Positions 1 through 8,126 of a stretch of DNA of 64,000 nucleotides are shown here, one piece after another (positions within the stretch are counted from its first letter, which is position 1; every line of letters starts with the position of its first letter). Origin of the DNA: Planctomycetota bacterium (GTDB lineage: Bacteria; Planctomycetota; SZUA-567; H5-PLA8); the NCBI GenBank assembly GCA_027493525.1, contig JAOSKN010000002.1, positions 1,831,326-1,895,325 of the forward strand, read 5' to 3'. Under the pieces are notes generated by a model that was given only the letters and a program-made list of their open reading frames with translations, was not told the DNA's origin and ran no database searches. The translations under genes were made by a program, and so were the position numbers.

Positions 1-31
1 GCCTGAACCGAATCGGGCAAGGAGTGGACAC

Positions 32-694
32 GTGGGCCAGAAGATTCATCCGTTCGGCTTCCGCGTCGGGATCACCCGGCCATGGGTCTCCCGCTGGTAC
101 GCCCGCAAGCAGGACTACGGGCGCTGCCTCGTGGAGGACCAGAAGATCAAGCGCTTCATCGCCGGCCGCCTGACGGCGGCGGGCATCTCGAAGATCGAGA
201 TCGAGCGCGGCGGGGAGGAAGTCAGCGTCTTCCTGCACACCTCCCGCCCCGGCGTGGTCATCGGCAAGAAGGGCTCCGAAATCGACAAGCTGCGCGAGGA
301 CCTGCAGAAGTTCGCCAGCGGGGACACCAAGAAGATCCAGGTGAACATCCGCGAGATCGGGAAGCCCGAGCTGGAAGCGCAACTGGTCGCGCAGAGCGTC
401 GCCGACCAGCTCCTCAAGCGCGCGAGCTTCCGCCGCACCATGAAGAAGGCCGTCGAGACGACCATGGGCGCGGGCGCGCGCGGCGTGAAGATCATGTGCG
501 CGGGGCGCCTGGGCGGCGCGGAAATCGCCCGCACCGAGGACTACAAGCAGGGCTCGCTGCCGCTGCACACGCTGGACGCCGACGTGGACTACGGCCTGGC
601 CGAGGCCAAGACGACCTACGGCGTGATCGGCGTGAAGGTGTGGATCTACAAGGGCCGGATCGAGAAGGAGCAGCCTCATGCCCTTGATGCCTAA
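32..694 (+). CDS. rpsC: 30S ribosomal protein S3
   Basis: Universal small-subunit protein at the mRNA entry site. The 220 residues match the family length. The N-terminus MGQKIHPFGFRVG is diagnostic, and the KH-domain GxxG loop is seen in PGVVIGKKGSEI (about residues 74-85), followed by the S3 C-terminal domain with GVKIMCAGRLGGAEIAR. The start is GTG at 32 with GGAG about 8 bases upstream. The TGA at 4-6 is probably the end of rplV, which precedes rpsC in the usual S10 order, but only two codons are in the window. The 3' end overlaps rplP by 17 bases, so the two are translationally coupled. Confidence 0.98.
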   Translation: MGQKIHPFGFRVGITRPWVSRWYARKQDYGRCLVEDQKIKRFIAGRLTAAGISKIEIERGGEEVSVFLHTSRPGVVIGKKGSEIDKLREDLQKFASGDTKKIQVNIREIGKPELEAQLVAQSVADQLLKRASFRRTMKKAVETTMGAGARGVKIMCAGRLGGAEIARTEDYKQGSLPLHTLDADVDYGLAEAKTTYGVIGVKVWIYKGRIEKEQPHALDA

Positions 695-1097
695 GCGGGT
701 CAAATACCGCAAATCGCAGCGCGGGCGCGTGCGCGGCAGCGCGACGCGCGGCAATTACGTGGCCTACGGCGACTACGGCTGCATGGTCATGGAGCCGGGC
801 TGGGTGACCGGGCAGCAGCTCGAAGCCTCCCGCGTCGTGCTCTCGCGCGGCCTGGGCACCGAGGGCCGCTACTGGATTCGCGTCTTTCCCCACAAGTCGG
901 TGACCAAGACGGCCGCCGAGACGCGCATGGGCAAGGGGAAGGGCGAAGTGGACAAGTGGGTGGTGGTGGTGCGCCCCGGCACGATCCTCTTCGAGGTCGC
1001 CGGCGTGCCCCTGAACCTGGCGCGGGACTTGTTCCGCAAGCAGGCCGGGAAGCTGCCCGTGAAGATCAAGTTCGTGACGCGCCGCCCGACGCTCTAG
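678..1097 (+). CDS. rplP: 50S ribosomal protein L16
   Basis: Large-subunit protein near the A-site tRNA elbow. 139 residues, the normal length. The N-terminus MPLMPKRVKYRKSQRGR is typical, and the conserved block RVFPHKSVTKTAAETRMGKG (residues about 73-92) includes the Arg of the R-V-F-P-H-K segment that is hydroxylated in some bacteria. It starts inside the end of rpsC. A second in-frame ATG three codons in (MPKR) could also be used. It is followed by the rpmC homologue after 40 bases. Confidence 0.98.
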   Translation: MPLMPKRVKYRKSQRGRVRGSATRGNYVAYGDYGCMVMEPGWVTGQQLEASRVVLSRGLGTEGRYWIRVFPHKSVTKTAAETRMGKGKGEVDKWVVVVRPGTILFEVAGVPLNLARDLFRKQAGKLPVKIKFVTRRPTL

Positions 1098-1137
1098 CGG
1101 GCGCGGCGGAACGCACGGGCCGGGAAGGAACCGAGCG

Positions 1138-1617
1138 ATGCCGATCGTCAAGGCCGTGGACCTGCGCGAGAAGACCGACCAGGAACTCCTGGACCAGTTC
1201 GCGCTGGAGCGGAAGCGCATCTTCGACGCGACCGTGCGCGGCGCCAGCGGCGAAGCGATCAAGCCGCACGAGAAGCGCGAAGGCCGCCGGCTCCTGGCGC
1301 GGATCAAGACGGTCCTGCGCGAGCGGGGGCTGCGCGTCGCGCTCGACAAGCGCATCGCCGGCCTGCAAGGCCAGACCGCCGGGGCGCAGACGGAGGCCCG
1401 CAAGCTGGCCGAGGCCGATCCGCGCCCGCGGCGCCCGCGCGCCAAGGGGCAGCGGCTGGGCATCGAGACCTCCGCGCGCGGCGCGGCGGGGCTCCCGAAG
1501 GAAAAGCGCGTGGAACTCGAGCGGCGCGTCGCCGCCAACCGCGCGGCCCTGAACCTGGCCGAAGCGCGCCGCCTGCGCAAGGGCCTGGAACGGGCCGACG
1601 CGGGGCAGGGCAAGTAA
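1138..1617 (+). CDS. rpmC: 50S ribosomal protein L29 with long basic C-terminal extension
   Basis: Residues 4-66 (KAVDLREKTDQELLDQF and the helix ending RLLARIKTVLRERG) match L29, the small helical protein at the exit tunnel that docks SRP and trigger factor. L29 normally has 60-75 residues; this protein has 159. The extra 90 residues are rich in Ala, Arg and Lys, are probably helical, and resemble no domain I know. AAGGAA sits 8 bases before the ATG. The position between L16 and S17 is canonical, which supports the assignment despite the odd length. I see no sign of a frameshift or fusion joint. The extension is probably solvent-exposed or wraps rRNA, but that is inference. Confidence 0.88.
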   Translation: MPIVKAVDLREKTDQELLDQFALERKRIFDATVRGASGEAIKPHEKREGRRLLARIKTVLRERGLRVALDKRIAGLQGQTAGAQTEARKLAEADPRPRRPRAKGQRLGIETSARGAAGLPKEKRVELERRVAANRAALNLAEARRLRKGLERADAGQGK

Positions 1618-1662
1618 CGGCGCGGGCCGGGATGCCAAGGGAAGCGAGAGGACGATTCAACG

Positions 1663-1983
1663 ATGGCCGACCAAGCCCAGGGCGCGAACCAGGAAAAGCC
1701 CCGCAGCACCGAGATGGGGATCGTGATCTCCGACAAGCGGGATAAGACGATCACGGTCGAGGTCCGGCGCTTGCTCAAGCACGCCAAGTACGGGAAGTAC
1801 CTGTACAAGTCGACGAAGCTGCACGCGCACGACGAGAAGGACGAGGCGCGCACCGGCGACCGCGTGCTGCTCGAGGCGACCCGCCCGGTCTCCAAGCAGA
1901 AGCGCTGGCGGCTGCTCAAGATTCTGGAGAAGGCGCCCGAACTGGACATCGCGCCGGAGAAGTCCGAAACGAAGCCGTCCTGA
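1663..1983 (+). CDS. rpsQ: 30S ribosomal protein S17
   Basis: OB-fold protein that binds 16S rRNA. The core runs from GIVISDKRDKTITVEVRR (residues 19-36) through HAKYGKYLYKSTKLHAHDE to the ETRP-type end, here EATRPVSKQKRWRL. Its 106 residues exceed the usual 80-90 because of about 17 extra residues at the N-terminus (MADQAQGANQEKPRSTE) and a short acidic tail. GAGAGGA precedes the ATG. It lies between L29 and L14 as in other spc operons. Confidence 0.96.
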   Translation: MADQAQGANQEKPRSTEMGIVISDKRDKTITVEVRRLLKHAKYGKYLYKSTKLHAHDEKDEARTGDRVLLEATRPVSKQKRWRLLKILEKAPELDIAPEKSETKPS

Positions 1984-2025
1984 GCGCGCCAGGCGCGCCG
2001 GAAGGCTGGATGAGGTCAACGAGCC

Positions 2026-2415
2026 ATGATTCAGCAGGAAACGATCGTCGAGGTGGCGGATAACTCGGGCGCCCGCACCGCGCTGTGCATCAAGGTCCTG
2101 GGCGGCTCGCGCCGGCGCTACGCCGGGGTCGGCGACATCATCGTCGCGGCGGTGAAGAAATGCCAGCCGGGCAGCGACTTCGTCTGCAGCAGCAAGAAGG
2201 AAAAGAAGAAGCTGGTGGTGAAGGGCGTGGTGGTGCGGACCAAGTCGCCGATTCGCCGCAAGGACGGCTCGACGGTCCGCTTCGACAACAACGCGATCGT
2301 GCTGTTGAACGCGGACGAAGAGCCGCGCGGCACCCGCATCTTCGGCCCGGTCGCCCGCGAACTGCGCTCGAAGGGCTTCATGAAGATCGTGTCCCTGGCG
2401 GCCGAGGTGGTGTGA
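2026..2415 (+). CDS. rplN: 50S ribosomal protein L14
   Basis: Beta-barrel protein at the inter-subunit bridge. The N-terminus MIQQETIVEVADNSGAR and the signature with NAIVLLNADEEPRGTRIFG are clear. It has 129 residues instead of the usual 122. The difference is a small Lys-rich insertion, DFVCSSKKEKKKL at about 51-63, in place of the short loop normally found before the VVV strand. GAGG lies upstream of the ATG. The stop is followed by rplX with one base between. Confidence 0.98.
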   Translation: MIQQETIVEVADNSGARTALCIKVLGGSRRRYAGVGDIIVAAVKKCQPGSDFVCSSKKEKKKLVVKGVVVRTKSPIRRKDGSTVRFDNNAIVLLNADEEPRGTRIFGPVARELRSKGFMKIVSLAAEVV

Positions 2416-2416
2416 G

Positions 2417-2746
2417 ATGATCAAGACCGACATTCACAAGGGCGACAAGGTAAAGATCGTCAGCGGCGAAGGCCGCAACGCCCTGGACGAGAAGGGCCAG
2501 CCGCTGCTGTGCACCGTGCTGCAGGTGGACCGGATCAAGGGCCGGGCCATCCTGGAGGTGCCGAAGAAGCGCGCCAAACGCGGCGAGAAGGAAAAGCCCC
2601 TGCGCGGGCTCGAGCAGTGGAAGACGGTCCGCTACAACCCGAAGAGCGGCGAAGCGGGCGGACTGAAGATCGTCAAGCGCCCTGTCGCCCTCTCGAACCT
2701 CGAGGTGGTCGAGGCCGGGTCGCGGGAGTGGAAGCGGGGAAGCTGA
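2417..2746 (+). CDS. rplX: 50S ribosomal protein L24
   Basis: Assembly-initiator protein of the large subunit. The KOW motif is visible at the start (IHKGDKVKIVSGEG, residues 6-19), and VALSNLEVVE near the C-terminus is the usual L24 closing strand. 109 residues is normal. The middle holds an insert of basic and charged residues (KKRAKRGEKEKPLRGLEQW) in place of the common GVN...KHTKP stretch, so it is somewhat divergent. It starts one base after rplN ends and is very likely coupled to it. Confidence 0.93.
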   Translation: MIKTDIHKGDKVKIVSGEGRNALDEKGQPLLCTVLQVDRIKGRAILEVPKKRAKRGEKEKPLRGLEQWKTVRYNPKSGEAGGLKIVKRPVALSNLEVVEAGSREWKRGS

Positions 2747-2775
2747 GCGCGACCCGCCGGTAAAGGCGAACGAAG

Positions 2776-3462
2776 ATGGCAGACGAAAACAACCAGGAAG
2801 CCCAGGCCGAAGCGCCCAAGTCCGGCAAGCCGGACGGCGGCGCGCCCAAGGGCGGCAAACCCGATGGCGGCGCCCCGAAGGGCGGCGGCAAGAAGCCCGT
2901 CACGCCCCGGGAGAAGCCTCGCCTGCGGCAGCGCTACGACGCCGAGGTGGTCCCGGAACTGATGAAGCAGTTCGGCATCGCCAATAAGATGGCGGTCCCG
3001 AAGCTGAAGAAGATCTGCTTGAACATGGGCTTCGGCAAGGCGGCCACGGACAACAACCCGAAACTGATGGAGCAGTGCGTCGCGGACATGACGACCATCG
3101 CCGGGCAGAAGGCCGTGGTCACGCTGGCCAAGAAGTCGGTCTCGAACTTCAAGCTCCGCGAAGGCATGAAGGTTGGGTGCCGGGTCACCCTGCGCGGCCC
3201 GATCATGTACGAATTCTTCGACCGTCTGGTGAACGTGGCGATTCCGCGTATCCGCGACTTCCGCGGGCTCTCGCCGCGTTCCTTCGACGGCCAGGGCAAC
3301 TACTCGATGGGCTTGGAGGAGCAGACGGTCTTCCCCGAAGTGGACGCGGACAAAGTGGACGCGCTTCACGGGATGGACGTGACGATCTGCACCTCCTCGC
3401 GCGACAACGACCAGGCCCGCGCGCTGCTCAAGGCGCTGGGCATGCCGTTCCGGGACCGCTAA
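2776..3462 (+). CDS. rplE: 50S ribosomal protein L5 with Gly/Lys-rich N-terminal repeat tail
   Basis: Protein that binds 5S rRNA and P-site tRNA. The family core begins at about residue 47 (PRLRQRYDAEVVPELMKQF) and contains QKAVVTLAKKSVSNFKLREG and the RIRDFRGLSPRSFDGQGNY signature. L5 usually has about 180 residues; here there are 228. The extra 45 at the N-terminus are low complexity with a repeated GKPDGGAPKG unit, probably disordered and basic. The ATG at 2776 is preceded by AAGG; internal starts that would remove the tail are not obvious. Confidence 0.97.
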   Translation: MADENNQEAQAEAPKSGKPDGGAPKGGKPDGGAPKGGGKKPVTPREKPRLRQRYDAEVVPELMKQFGIANKMAVPKLKKICLNMGFGKAATDNNPKLMEQCVADMTTIAGQKAVVTLAKKSVSNFKLREGMKVGCRVTLRGPIMYEFFDRLVNVAIPRIRDFRGLSPRSFDGQGNYSMGLEEQTVFPEVDADKVDALHGMDVTICTSSRDNDQARALLKALGMPFRDR

Positions 3463-3476
3463 AGGAGCCGTACGCG

Positions 3477-3662
3477 ATGGCCAGTCTGCGCTGGAAGATC
3501 AAGTGTAAGAGCGCGCCCAAGTTCAAGACGCGGACGTATTTCCGCTGCGAACTCTGCGGCCGCTCGCGCGCCTACATGCGCAAGTTCCACATCTGCCGGC
3601 TCTGCTTCCGCAAGCTGGCGCACCTCGGGGAGATCCCCGGCGTGCGGAAGTCGAGCTGGTAG
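3477..3662 (+). CDS. rpsN: 30S ribosomal protein S14, zinc-binding type
   Basis: A 61-residue protein whose length and paired Cys motifs identify the zinc-ribbon form of S14 (type Z). The four ligands are in CELC (about 23-26) and CRLC (about 39-42), separated by GRSRAYMRKFHI. The sequence ends in the family's PGVRKSSW. AAGGAG lies 9 bases before the ATG. It sits between L5 and S8, the canonical place. Confidence 0.97.
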   Translation: MASLRWKIKCKSAPKFKTRTYFRCELCGRSRAYMRKFHICRLCFRKLAHLGEIPGVRKSSW

Positions 3663-3692
3663 GACGAAGGTTTTTAGGAGCGAGTCCGAACG

Positions 3693-4100
3693 ATGCCAGT
3701 GACCGACCCGATCGCCGACATGCTGACGCGCATCCGCAATGCCGCGATGCGTTACCAGGATACGGTGCGTATCCGCAGCTCGAAAGTCTGCCTCTCCATC
3801 GCCGAGACCCTGAAGGCGGAAGGCTTCATTGACGGGTTCGAGGTGGTGGCCTGCGAGCGGACCCAAGTGCAGAACGACCTGCTGGTGCGGATGCGCTACG
3901 GCCGCGCCGGCGAGAAGGTAATCCGCCGCCTGCAGCGCGTAAGCAAACCGGGCCGGCGGATCTACGCGAAGGTGAAGGAGCTTAAACCGGTGCTCGGCGG
4001 AATGGGCATCTATATCCTCTCGACGCCCAAAGGCGTGATGTCGGACCGCCAGGCTCGAGAGTCCAACATCGGCGGCGAGGTGCTGTGTCGCGTCGAGTGA
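3693..4100 (+). CDS. rpsH: 30S ribosomal protein S8
   Basis: Primary 16S-binding protein, which in E. coli also represses the spc operon. 135 residues, normal. The N-terminus MPVTDPIADMLTRIRNA and the C-terminal signature with GIYILSTPKGVMSDRQAR and GGEVLCRVE are both typical. AGGAG is present 12 bases before the ATG. No S8-binding regulatory hairpin could be recognised by eye at the rplX-rplE junction. Confidence 0.98.
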   Translation: MPVTDPIADMLTRIRNAAMRYQDTVRIRSSKVCLSIAETLKAEGFIDGFEVVACERTQVQNDLLVRMRYGRAGEKVIRRLQRVSKPGRRIYAKVKELKPVLGGMGIYILSTPKGVMSDRQARESNIGGEVLCRVE

Positions 4101-4136
4101 CGCGCACGGGCGGGCAACGACCACGGGAAGCAGGCC

Positions 4137-4691
4137 ATGTCGCGCATTGGCAAGAAACCGGTTCCGATTCCCGACGGCGTGCAGGTCAGCGTCGCGGAAG
4201 GAAAGGTCACGATCAAGGGCCCCAAGGGCCAGTTGGCGCTCGAGATGACCGGGACGATCTCTGCGAAGGTTGAGGAGAAGGCCGTCCAGATCAGCCGAGG
4301 CAACGACCTGCGCATGGAGCGGGCCAAGCACGGGCTCTACCGCGCGCTGATCGCCAACATGGTCTTCGGCGTGACCAAGGGCTACGAGAAGCGCCTGGAA
4401 ATCCAGGGCGTGGGTTACCGCGCCCAGGTCTCCGGCCGCAACGTCCTTCTCTATGTCGGCTGGAACACCAAGGTGCCCCAGGTGTACCAGATCCCCGAGG
4501 GCATCACGGTCACCTGCCCGACGCAGACGGAAATGGTCATCCAGGGCATCGATAAGCAGTTGGTCGGACAGGTTGCCGCGTCGCTGCGCGCGGTGCGGCC
4601 GCCGGACGCCTACAAGGGCAAGGGCATCCGCTACCAGGGCGAGTACGTGCGGAAACTGCCCGGCAAGACGGTGGGCGCCACGGGAGCCTAG
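4137..4691 (+). CDS. rplF: 50S ribosomal protein L6
   Basis: Protein near the factor-binding centre of the large subunit, made of two similar alpha/beta domains. 184 residues, normal. MSRIGKKPVPIPDGVQV opens the first domain. The second ends with the L6 signature around PPDAYKGKGIRYQGE followed by the basic tail VRKLPGKTVGA. GGGAAG lies upstream of the ATG. It has the usual position before rplR. Confidence 0.98.
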   Translation: MSRIGKKPVPIPDGVQVSVAEGKVTIKGPKGQLALEMTGTISAKVEEKAVQISRGNDLRMERAKHGLYRALIANMVFGVTKGYEKRLEIQGVGYRAQVSGRNVLLYVGWNTKVPQVYQIPEGITVTCPTQTEMVIQGIDKQLVGQVAASLRAVRPPDAYKGKGIRYQGEYVRKLPGKTVGATGA

Positions 4692-4732
4692 GCCGGAGGC
4701 GTTTGCGCCTCGCGGAGCGGAGCGGTGGAACG

Positions 4733-5098
4733 ATGAGCAACGTCAGCACGCACGAACAGCGCCGGAAGCGGCACCGCCGGGTGCGCAAGAAGATCGCGGG
4801 CTCGCAAGCGCGCCCGCGGCTTAACGTCTTCCGCAGCTCGAAGCACATGCACGCGCAGTTGATCGACGATGCCGCCGGCGCGACGATCGTCGCGGCCTCT
4901 TCGCTCTCGAAGGAGCTGCGGGAGCGCTTCAAGACCGGCGCCAACGTCGAGGCCGCGAAGGAAGTGGGCAAGCTGGTCGCCCGACTGGCCAGGGAAAAGG
5001 GCATCGAAAAGGTCGTCTTCGACCGCGGCGGCTACATGTACCATGGCCGCGTCAAGGCGCTCGCGGACGGCGCGCGGGAGGGCGGGCTCAGGTTCTGA
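4733..5098 (+). CDS. rplR: 50S ribosomal protein L18
   Basis: 5S rRNA-binding protein. From the ATG at 4733 (MSNVSTHEQRRKRHRR) the product is 121 residues, the family norm. An upstream in-frame ATG at 4703 would add ten atypical residues and is not favoured. Conserved features are RPRLNVFRSSKHMHAQLIDD, the GANVEAAKEVGKLVARLA helix and the C-terminal FDRGGYMYHGRVKALADGAR. Confidence 0.97.
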   Translation: MSNVSTHEQRRKRHRRVRKKIAGSQARPRLNVFRSSKHMHAQLIDDAAGATIVAASSLSKELRERFKTGANVEAAKEVGKLVARLAREKGIEKVVFDRGGYMYHGRVKALADGAREGGLRF

Positions 5099-5124
5099 GC
5101 GCCGCATAAAGGGAGGTCGAGTCC

Positions 5125-5883
5125 TTGGTAGCGCAACTGAATCGCATCGATCCGACGGGGCTGGTCCTCTCGGAGAAAATCGTGGACATCTGGCGCTGCG
5201 CCAAGGTGGTCAAGGGCGGGCGCCGCTTCTCCTTCGCCGCGATGACCGTCATCGGCAACGGCGCCGGCGTGGTGGGCATCGGCTACGGCAAGGCCCGCGA
5301 GGTCCCCAGCGCGATCGAGAAGGCCGTCAAGAACGCGCGCAAGCACCTGATCCGTATCCCGACTTTCGGCACCACGCTGCCGCACGAGGTCCGCGGCGGG
5401 TTCGGCTCGGCCCGCGTGGTCCTGATCCCCGCGCGCCCCGGCACGGGCCTCATCGCCGGCGCCTCGGTCCGCCAGGTGCTCGAATGCATCGGGATCCACG
5501 ACATCCTGACCAAGGTGATCGGCAAGACGACCAACCCCAAGAACGTCGTCAAGGCGACGCTGCGGGCGCTGCTGGATCTCCGCAGCCGCGAGGACGTCGC
5601 CAGGCTGCGCGGGGTCGAACTGCTGCCCGACCCCATGCTCGCCTCGGTGCAGAAACTCGAGGCCGAACGCACGCGCGTGGCCTCCACCCGCGCCACGCGG
5701 CAGCGCGAGATCGAGCAGGAGGCGGCGGCCCACGCCGAGCAGGCGCGCGCCAAGCGCGAGGCCGAGAAGCCCAAGCGGAAGGAAGAGCCCCCGGCGGAGA
5801 CCCCGTTGCCCGCGCCCGAAGCGTCCGCCTCACCCGACGCGCCTCCGCCGGCCGAAGGCGGCGAGGCCAAGCAGGATAGCTGA
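5125..5883 (+). CDS. rpsE: 30S ribosomal protein S5 with long charged C-terminal tail
   Basis: S5 acts at the mRNA entry site and affects decoding accuracy. The core (residues about 8-170) has the dsRBD-like N-domain VKGGRRFSFAAMTVIGNG and the C-domain ending near RSREDVARLRG. The family length is 160-200; this one has 252. The tail of about 75 residues is coiled-coil-like (EAERTRVASTRATRQREIEQ) and then rich in Pro, Glu and Ala. The start is TTG at 5125, chosen because GGGAGG at 5111-5116 is well placed. rpmD (L30) usually follows rpsE but is absent; rplO comes next. Confidence 0.96.
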   Translation: MVAQLNRIDPTGLVLSEKIVDIWRCAKVVKGGRRFSFAAMTVIGNGAGVVGIGYGKAREVPSAIEKAVKNARKHLIRIPTFGTTLPHEVRGGFGSARVVLIPARPGTGLIAGASVRQVLECIGIHDILTKVIGKTTNPKNVVKATLRALLDLRSREDVARLRGVELLPDPMLASVQKLEAERTRVASTRATRQREIEQEAAAHAEQARAKREAEKPKRKEEPPAETPLPAPEASASPDAPPPAEGGEAKQDS

Positions 5884-5930
5884 ACCGCGAGGCCGGTTCT
5901 CTGGGACCCGCAAGGAAGGCAGGCATCGAC

Positions 5931-6536
5931 ATGTTGCTCCATGAAGCGCGCTCCGGGAAACTCTCCAACAAGAAGTTCAAGCGCATCGGGCGCGGTCCGG
6001 GAAGCGGCAAAGGCAAGACCGCGGGCCGCGGCCGCGAAGGCGCGACGTCGCGCTCCGGCTGGTCCATGAAGGTCACCTACGAAGGCGGCCAGATGCCGCT
6101 CTTCCGCCGCCTGCCCAAGCGCGGCTTCCGCAACGGCCCGTTCCGCGAGGTCTTCGCGGTCGTCAACGTGGGCGACCTGGCGAAGGCTTTCTCCAAGGGC
6201 GGCGAAGTCGGCCGCGCTCAGCTTGTGGAAAAAGGCCTGTTCAACTCGCCCAAGGGCACGCCGCTCAAGGTGCTGGGCGACGGCGAACTGGCCGTCGCGC
6301 TCACCGTCACCGCGGACAAGTTCTCCAAGAGCGCGGTCGAGAAGATCGAAAAGGCCGGCGGCAAGGCCGTGCTGACCGTGCCGGTGACCAAGAAGCCCGC
6401 CCCGAACTTCGTCCGCGAAGCGCGCTTGAAGCGCTTGGCCGAAGGCGCCGAGAAGGCCGTCGCGGAACTCAAGGCCAGCAAGGCGAAGGGCAAGCCCAAG
6501 GGCAAGGCCGACGAGAAGAAGAAGAGCAAGAAGTAG
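5931..6536 (+). CDS. rplO: 50S ribosomal protein L15 with basic C-terminal extension
   Basis: Late-assembly protein of the large subunit. The Gly-rich N-terminus (RIGRGPGSGKGKTAGRGREG, residues about 21-40) and GGQMPLFRRLPKRGF are diagnostic. The core ends at the FSKSAVEKIEKAGG segment at about residue 145. About 55 further residues, ending in a Lys-rich tail (KGKPKGKADEKKKSKK), make it 201 long against the usual 145-150. AAGGAAGG lies upstream of the ATG. It is followed by secY after 74 bases. Confidence 0.97.
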   Translation: MLLHEARSGKLSNKKFKRIGRGPGSGKGKTAGRGREGATSRSGWSMKVTYEGGQMPLFRRLPKRGFRNGPFREVFAVVNVGDLAKAFSKGGEVGRAQLVEKGLFNSPKGTPLKVLGDGELAVALTVTADKFSKSAVEKIEKAGGKAVLTVPVTKKPAPNFVREARLKRLAEGAEKAVAELKASKAKGKPKGKADEKKKSKK

Positions 6537-6610
6537 GTTATTGCGCGCGCCGGGCGAACCCGGGAAGATAACCGCTTCGTTCCACCGCCGCGCAGCCCGG
6601 GGAAGGCCCC

Positions 6611-7963
6611 ATGTTTCAAGCCTTCGGCAACATCGCCAGAATCCCCGAACTCCGGAAGAAGCTCTTCTGGACCATGGGACTGCTGATTCTCTTCCGCCTG
6701 GGCTCCTACATCCCCTTGCCGGGCGTGAATCTTGAAGCCGTCCGCACGATGCTGGACTCCTCCAAATCCCAGGGGAGCCTGGGCCAGTTCGTGGGCATGC
6801 TCGACATGTTCGCGGGCGGCGCCCTGGAGCGGGTATCGATTTTCGCCTTGGGCATCATGCCCTACATCTCGGCCTCGATCATCTTCCAGATTCTGACGGC
6901 CATCGTGCCGGCGCTCCAGAAGGTCTCGAAGGAAGGCGAGAGCGGCCGGCGCAAGATCAACCAGTGGACCCGTTACTCGACGGTGGCGCTGTGCATCTTC
7001 CAGGCCCTGATCATCTGCTCCACGCTCCAGAACCAGCCCGCGATCAAGAACCAGGCCATGGTCCTGAATCCGGGATTGGGCTTCCTGATTCAGTCGGCCA
7101 TCATTCTCTCGGCCGGGACGGCGTTCCTGATGTGGCTGGGCGAACAGATCGACGAATTCGGGCTGGGCAACGGCATCTCCCTCATCATCATGGTGGGCAT
7201 CATCTCTCGGCTGCCCCAGGCGCTTGAGGAAATCGTCCGCAAGTTCGACCCGGCCATCGACAGCGCCAATCCCGCGGCGATCGGGCCCAGCGAGTTGTTC
7301 CTGCTCGCCTTCCTGTTCCTGGTGATGGTGACCTCCGTGGTCTTCGTCACCGAGGCCACGCGGCGCATCCCGATGCAGACGCCCAAGCGCAGCCGCATGG
7401 GCTTCCGCCAGCAGCACTACCTGCCCCTCAAGCTGAACGCCTCGGGCGTCATCGCGATCATCTTCGCCCAGGCCCTGATGATGCTCCCCAACTTCCTGGC
7501 CATGGTCAACGTTCGCTGGCTGCAGGAGCTGCTTCAGTTCTTCGTCATGGGCTCCTACCTCTACATGACCTTCTACCTGCTGCTGATCGTCTTCTTCAGC
7601 TACTTCTATACGGCCGTGATCTTCGACCCCAAGGAGCACGCCGAAAACTTCAAGCAGTACGGCATGTTCGTTCCCGGCATCCGGCCCGGAAACGACACGC
7701 GCGCGTACCTGGAAACGGTGATGAACCGGATCACCTTCGCCGGCGCGGTCTTCATCGCGATCATCGCCATCGTGCCGCAGATCATCCAGTCCGGCCTCAA
7801 GGTGGGTTTCACGATCTCCGATTTCTTCGGCGGCACCGGCCTGCTGATCGTCGTCGGCGTGGCGCTCGACCTGATCAACCGCATCGAATCGCACATGCTG
7901 ATGGAGCGCTACGACGGCTTCCTGAAGAGCGGCGGGCGCATCCGCGGCCGCCGCGGCGAGTGA
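6611..7963 (+). CDS. secY: Preprotein translocase subunit SecY
   Basis: Channel subunit of the Sec translocon in the inner membrane. 450 residues with ten hydrophobic segments, the family norm. Visible landmarks are FRLGSYIPLPGVN after the first membrane segment, the plug region following it, GIMPYISASIIFQIL, the cytosolic loop with EATRRIPMQTPKRSR, and SYFYTAVIFDPKEHAENFK, which corresponds to the conserved loop contacting SecA and ribosomes. GGGGAAGG precedes the ATG. adk, which often separates secY and map, is absent. Confidence 0.98.
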   Translation: MFQAFGNIARIPELRKKLFWTMGLLILFRLGSYIPLPGVNLEAVRTMLDSSKSQGSLGQFVGMLDMFAGGALERVSIFALGIMPYISASIIFQILTAIVPALQKVSKEGESGRRKINQWTRYSTVALCIFQALIICSTLQNQPAIKNQAMVLNPGLGFLIQSAIILSAGTAFLMWLGEQIDEFGLGNGISLIIMVGIISRLPQALEEIVRKFDPAIDSANPAAIGPSELFLLAFLFLVMVTSVVFVTEATRRIPMQTPKRSRMGFRQQHYLPLKLNASGVIAIIFAQALMMLPNFLAMVNVRWLQELLQFFVMGSYLYMTFYLLLIVFFSYFYTAVIFDPKEHAENFKQYGMFVPGIRPGNDTRAYLETVMNRITFAGAVFIAIIAIVPQIIQSGLKVGFTISDFFGGTGLLIVVGVALDLINRIESHMLMERYDGFLKSGGRIRGRRGE

Positions 7964-8126
7964 TCCGGCGCGGGGCTCCGTGCGCCGGGCCGCGCTCCTG
8001 CCTGCCCCAACCCTCCTTCGAGCCACGGCGTGGACAGCCTGCGCTGGCGAGCGCCTGCGGCGTCGTTAGACTGAACGAAGTCAGGCCGCGGCGGCGTGGC
8101 GGCTCCAGCGCGGAAGGCGTCCCGAC

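Noticed and set aside
492..1949. Long minus-strand frames across the ribosomal genes
   Set aside because: They are antisense to certain ribosomal protein genes and have Arg/Ser-rich low-complexity translations.
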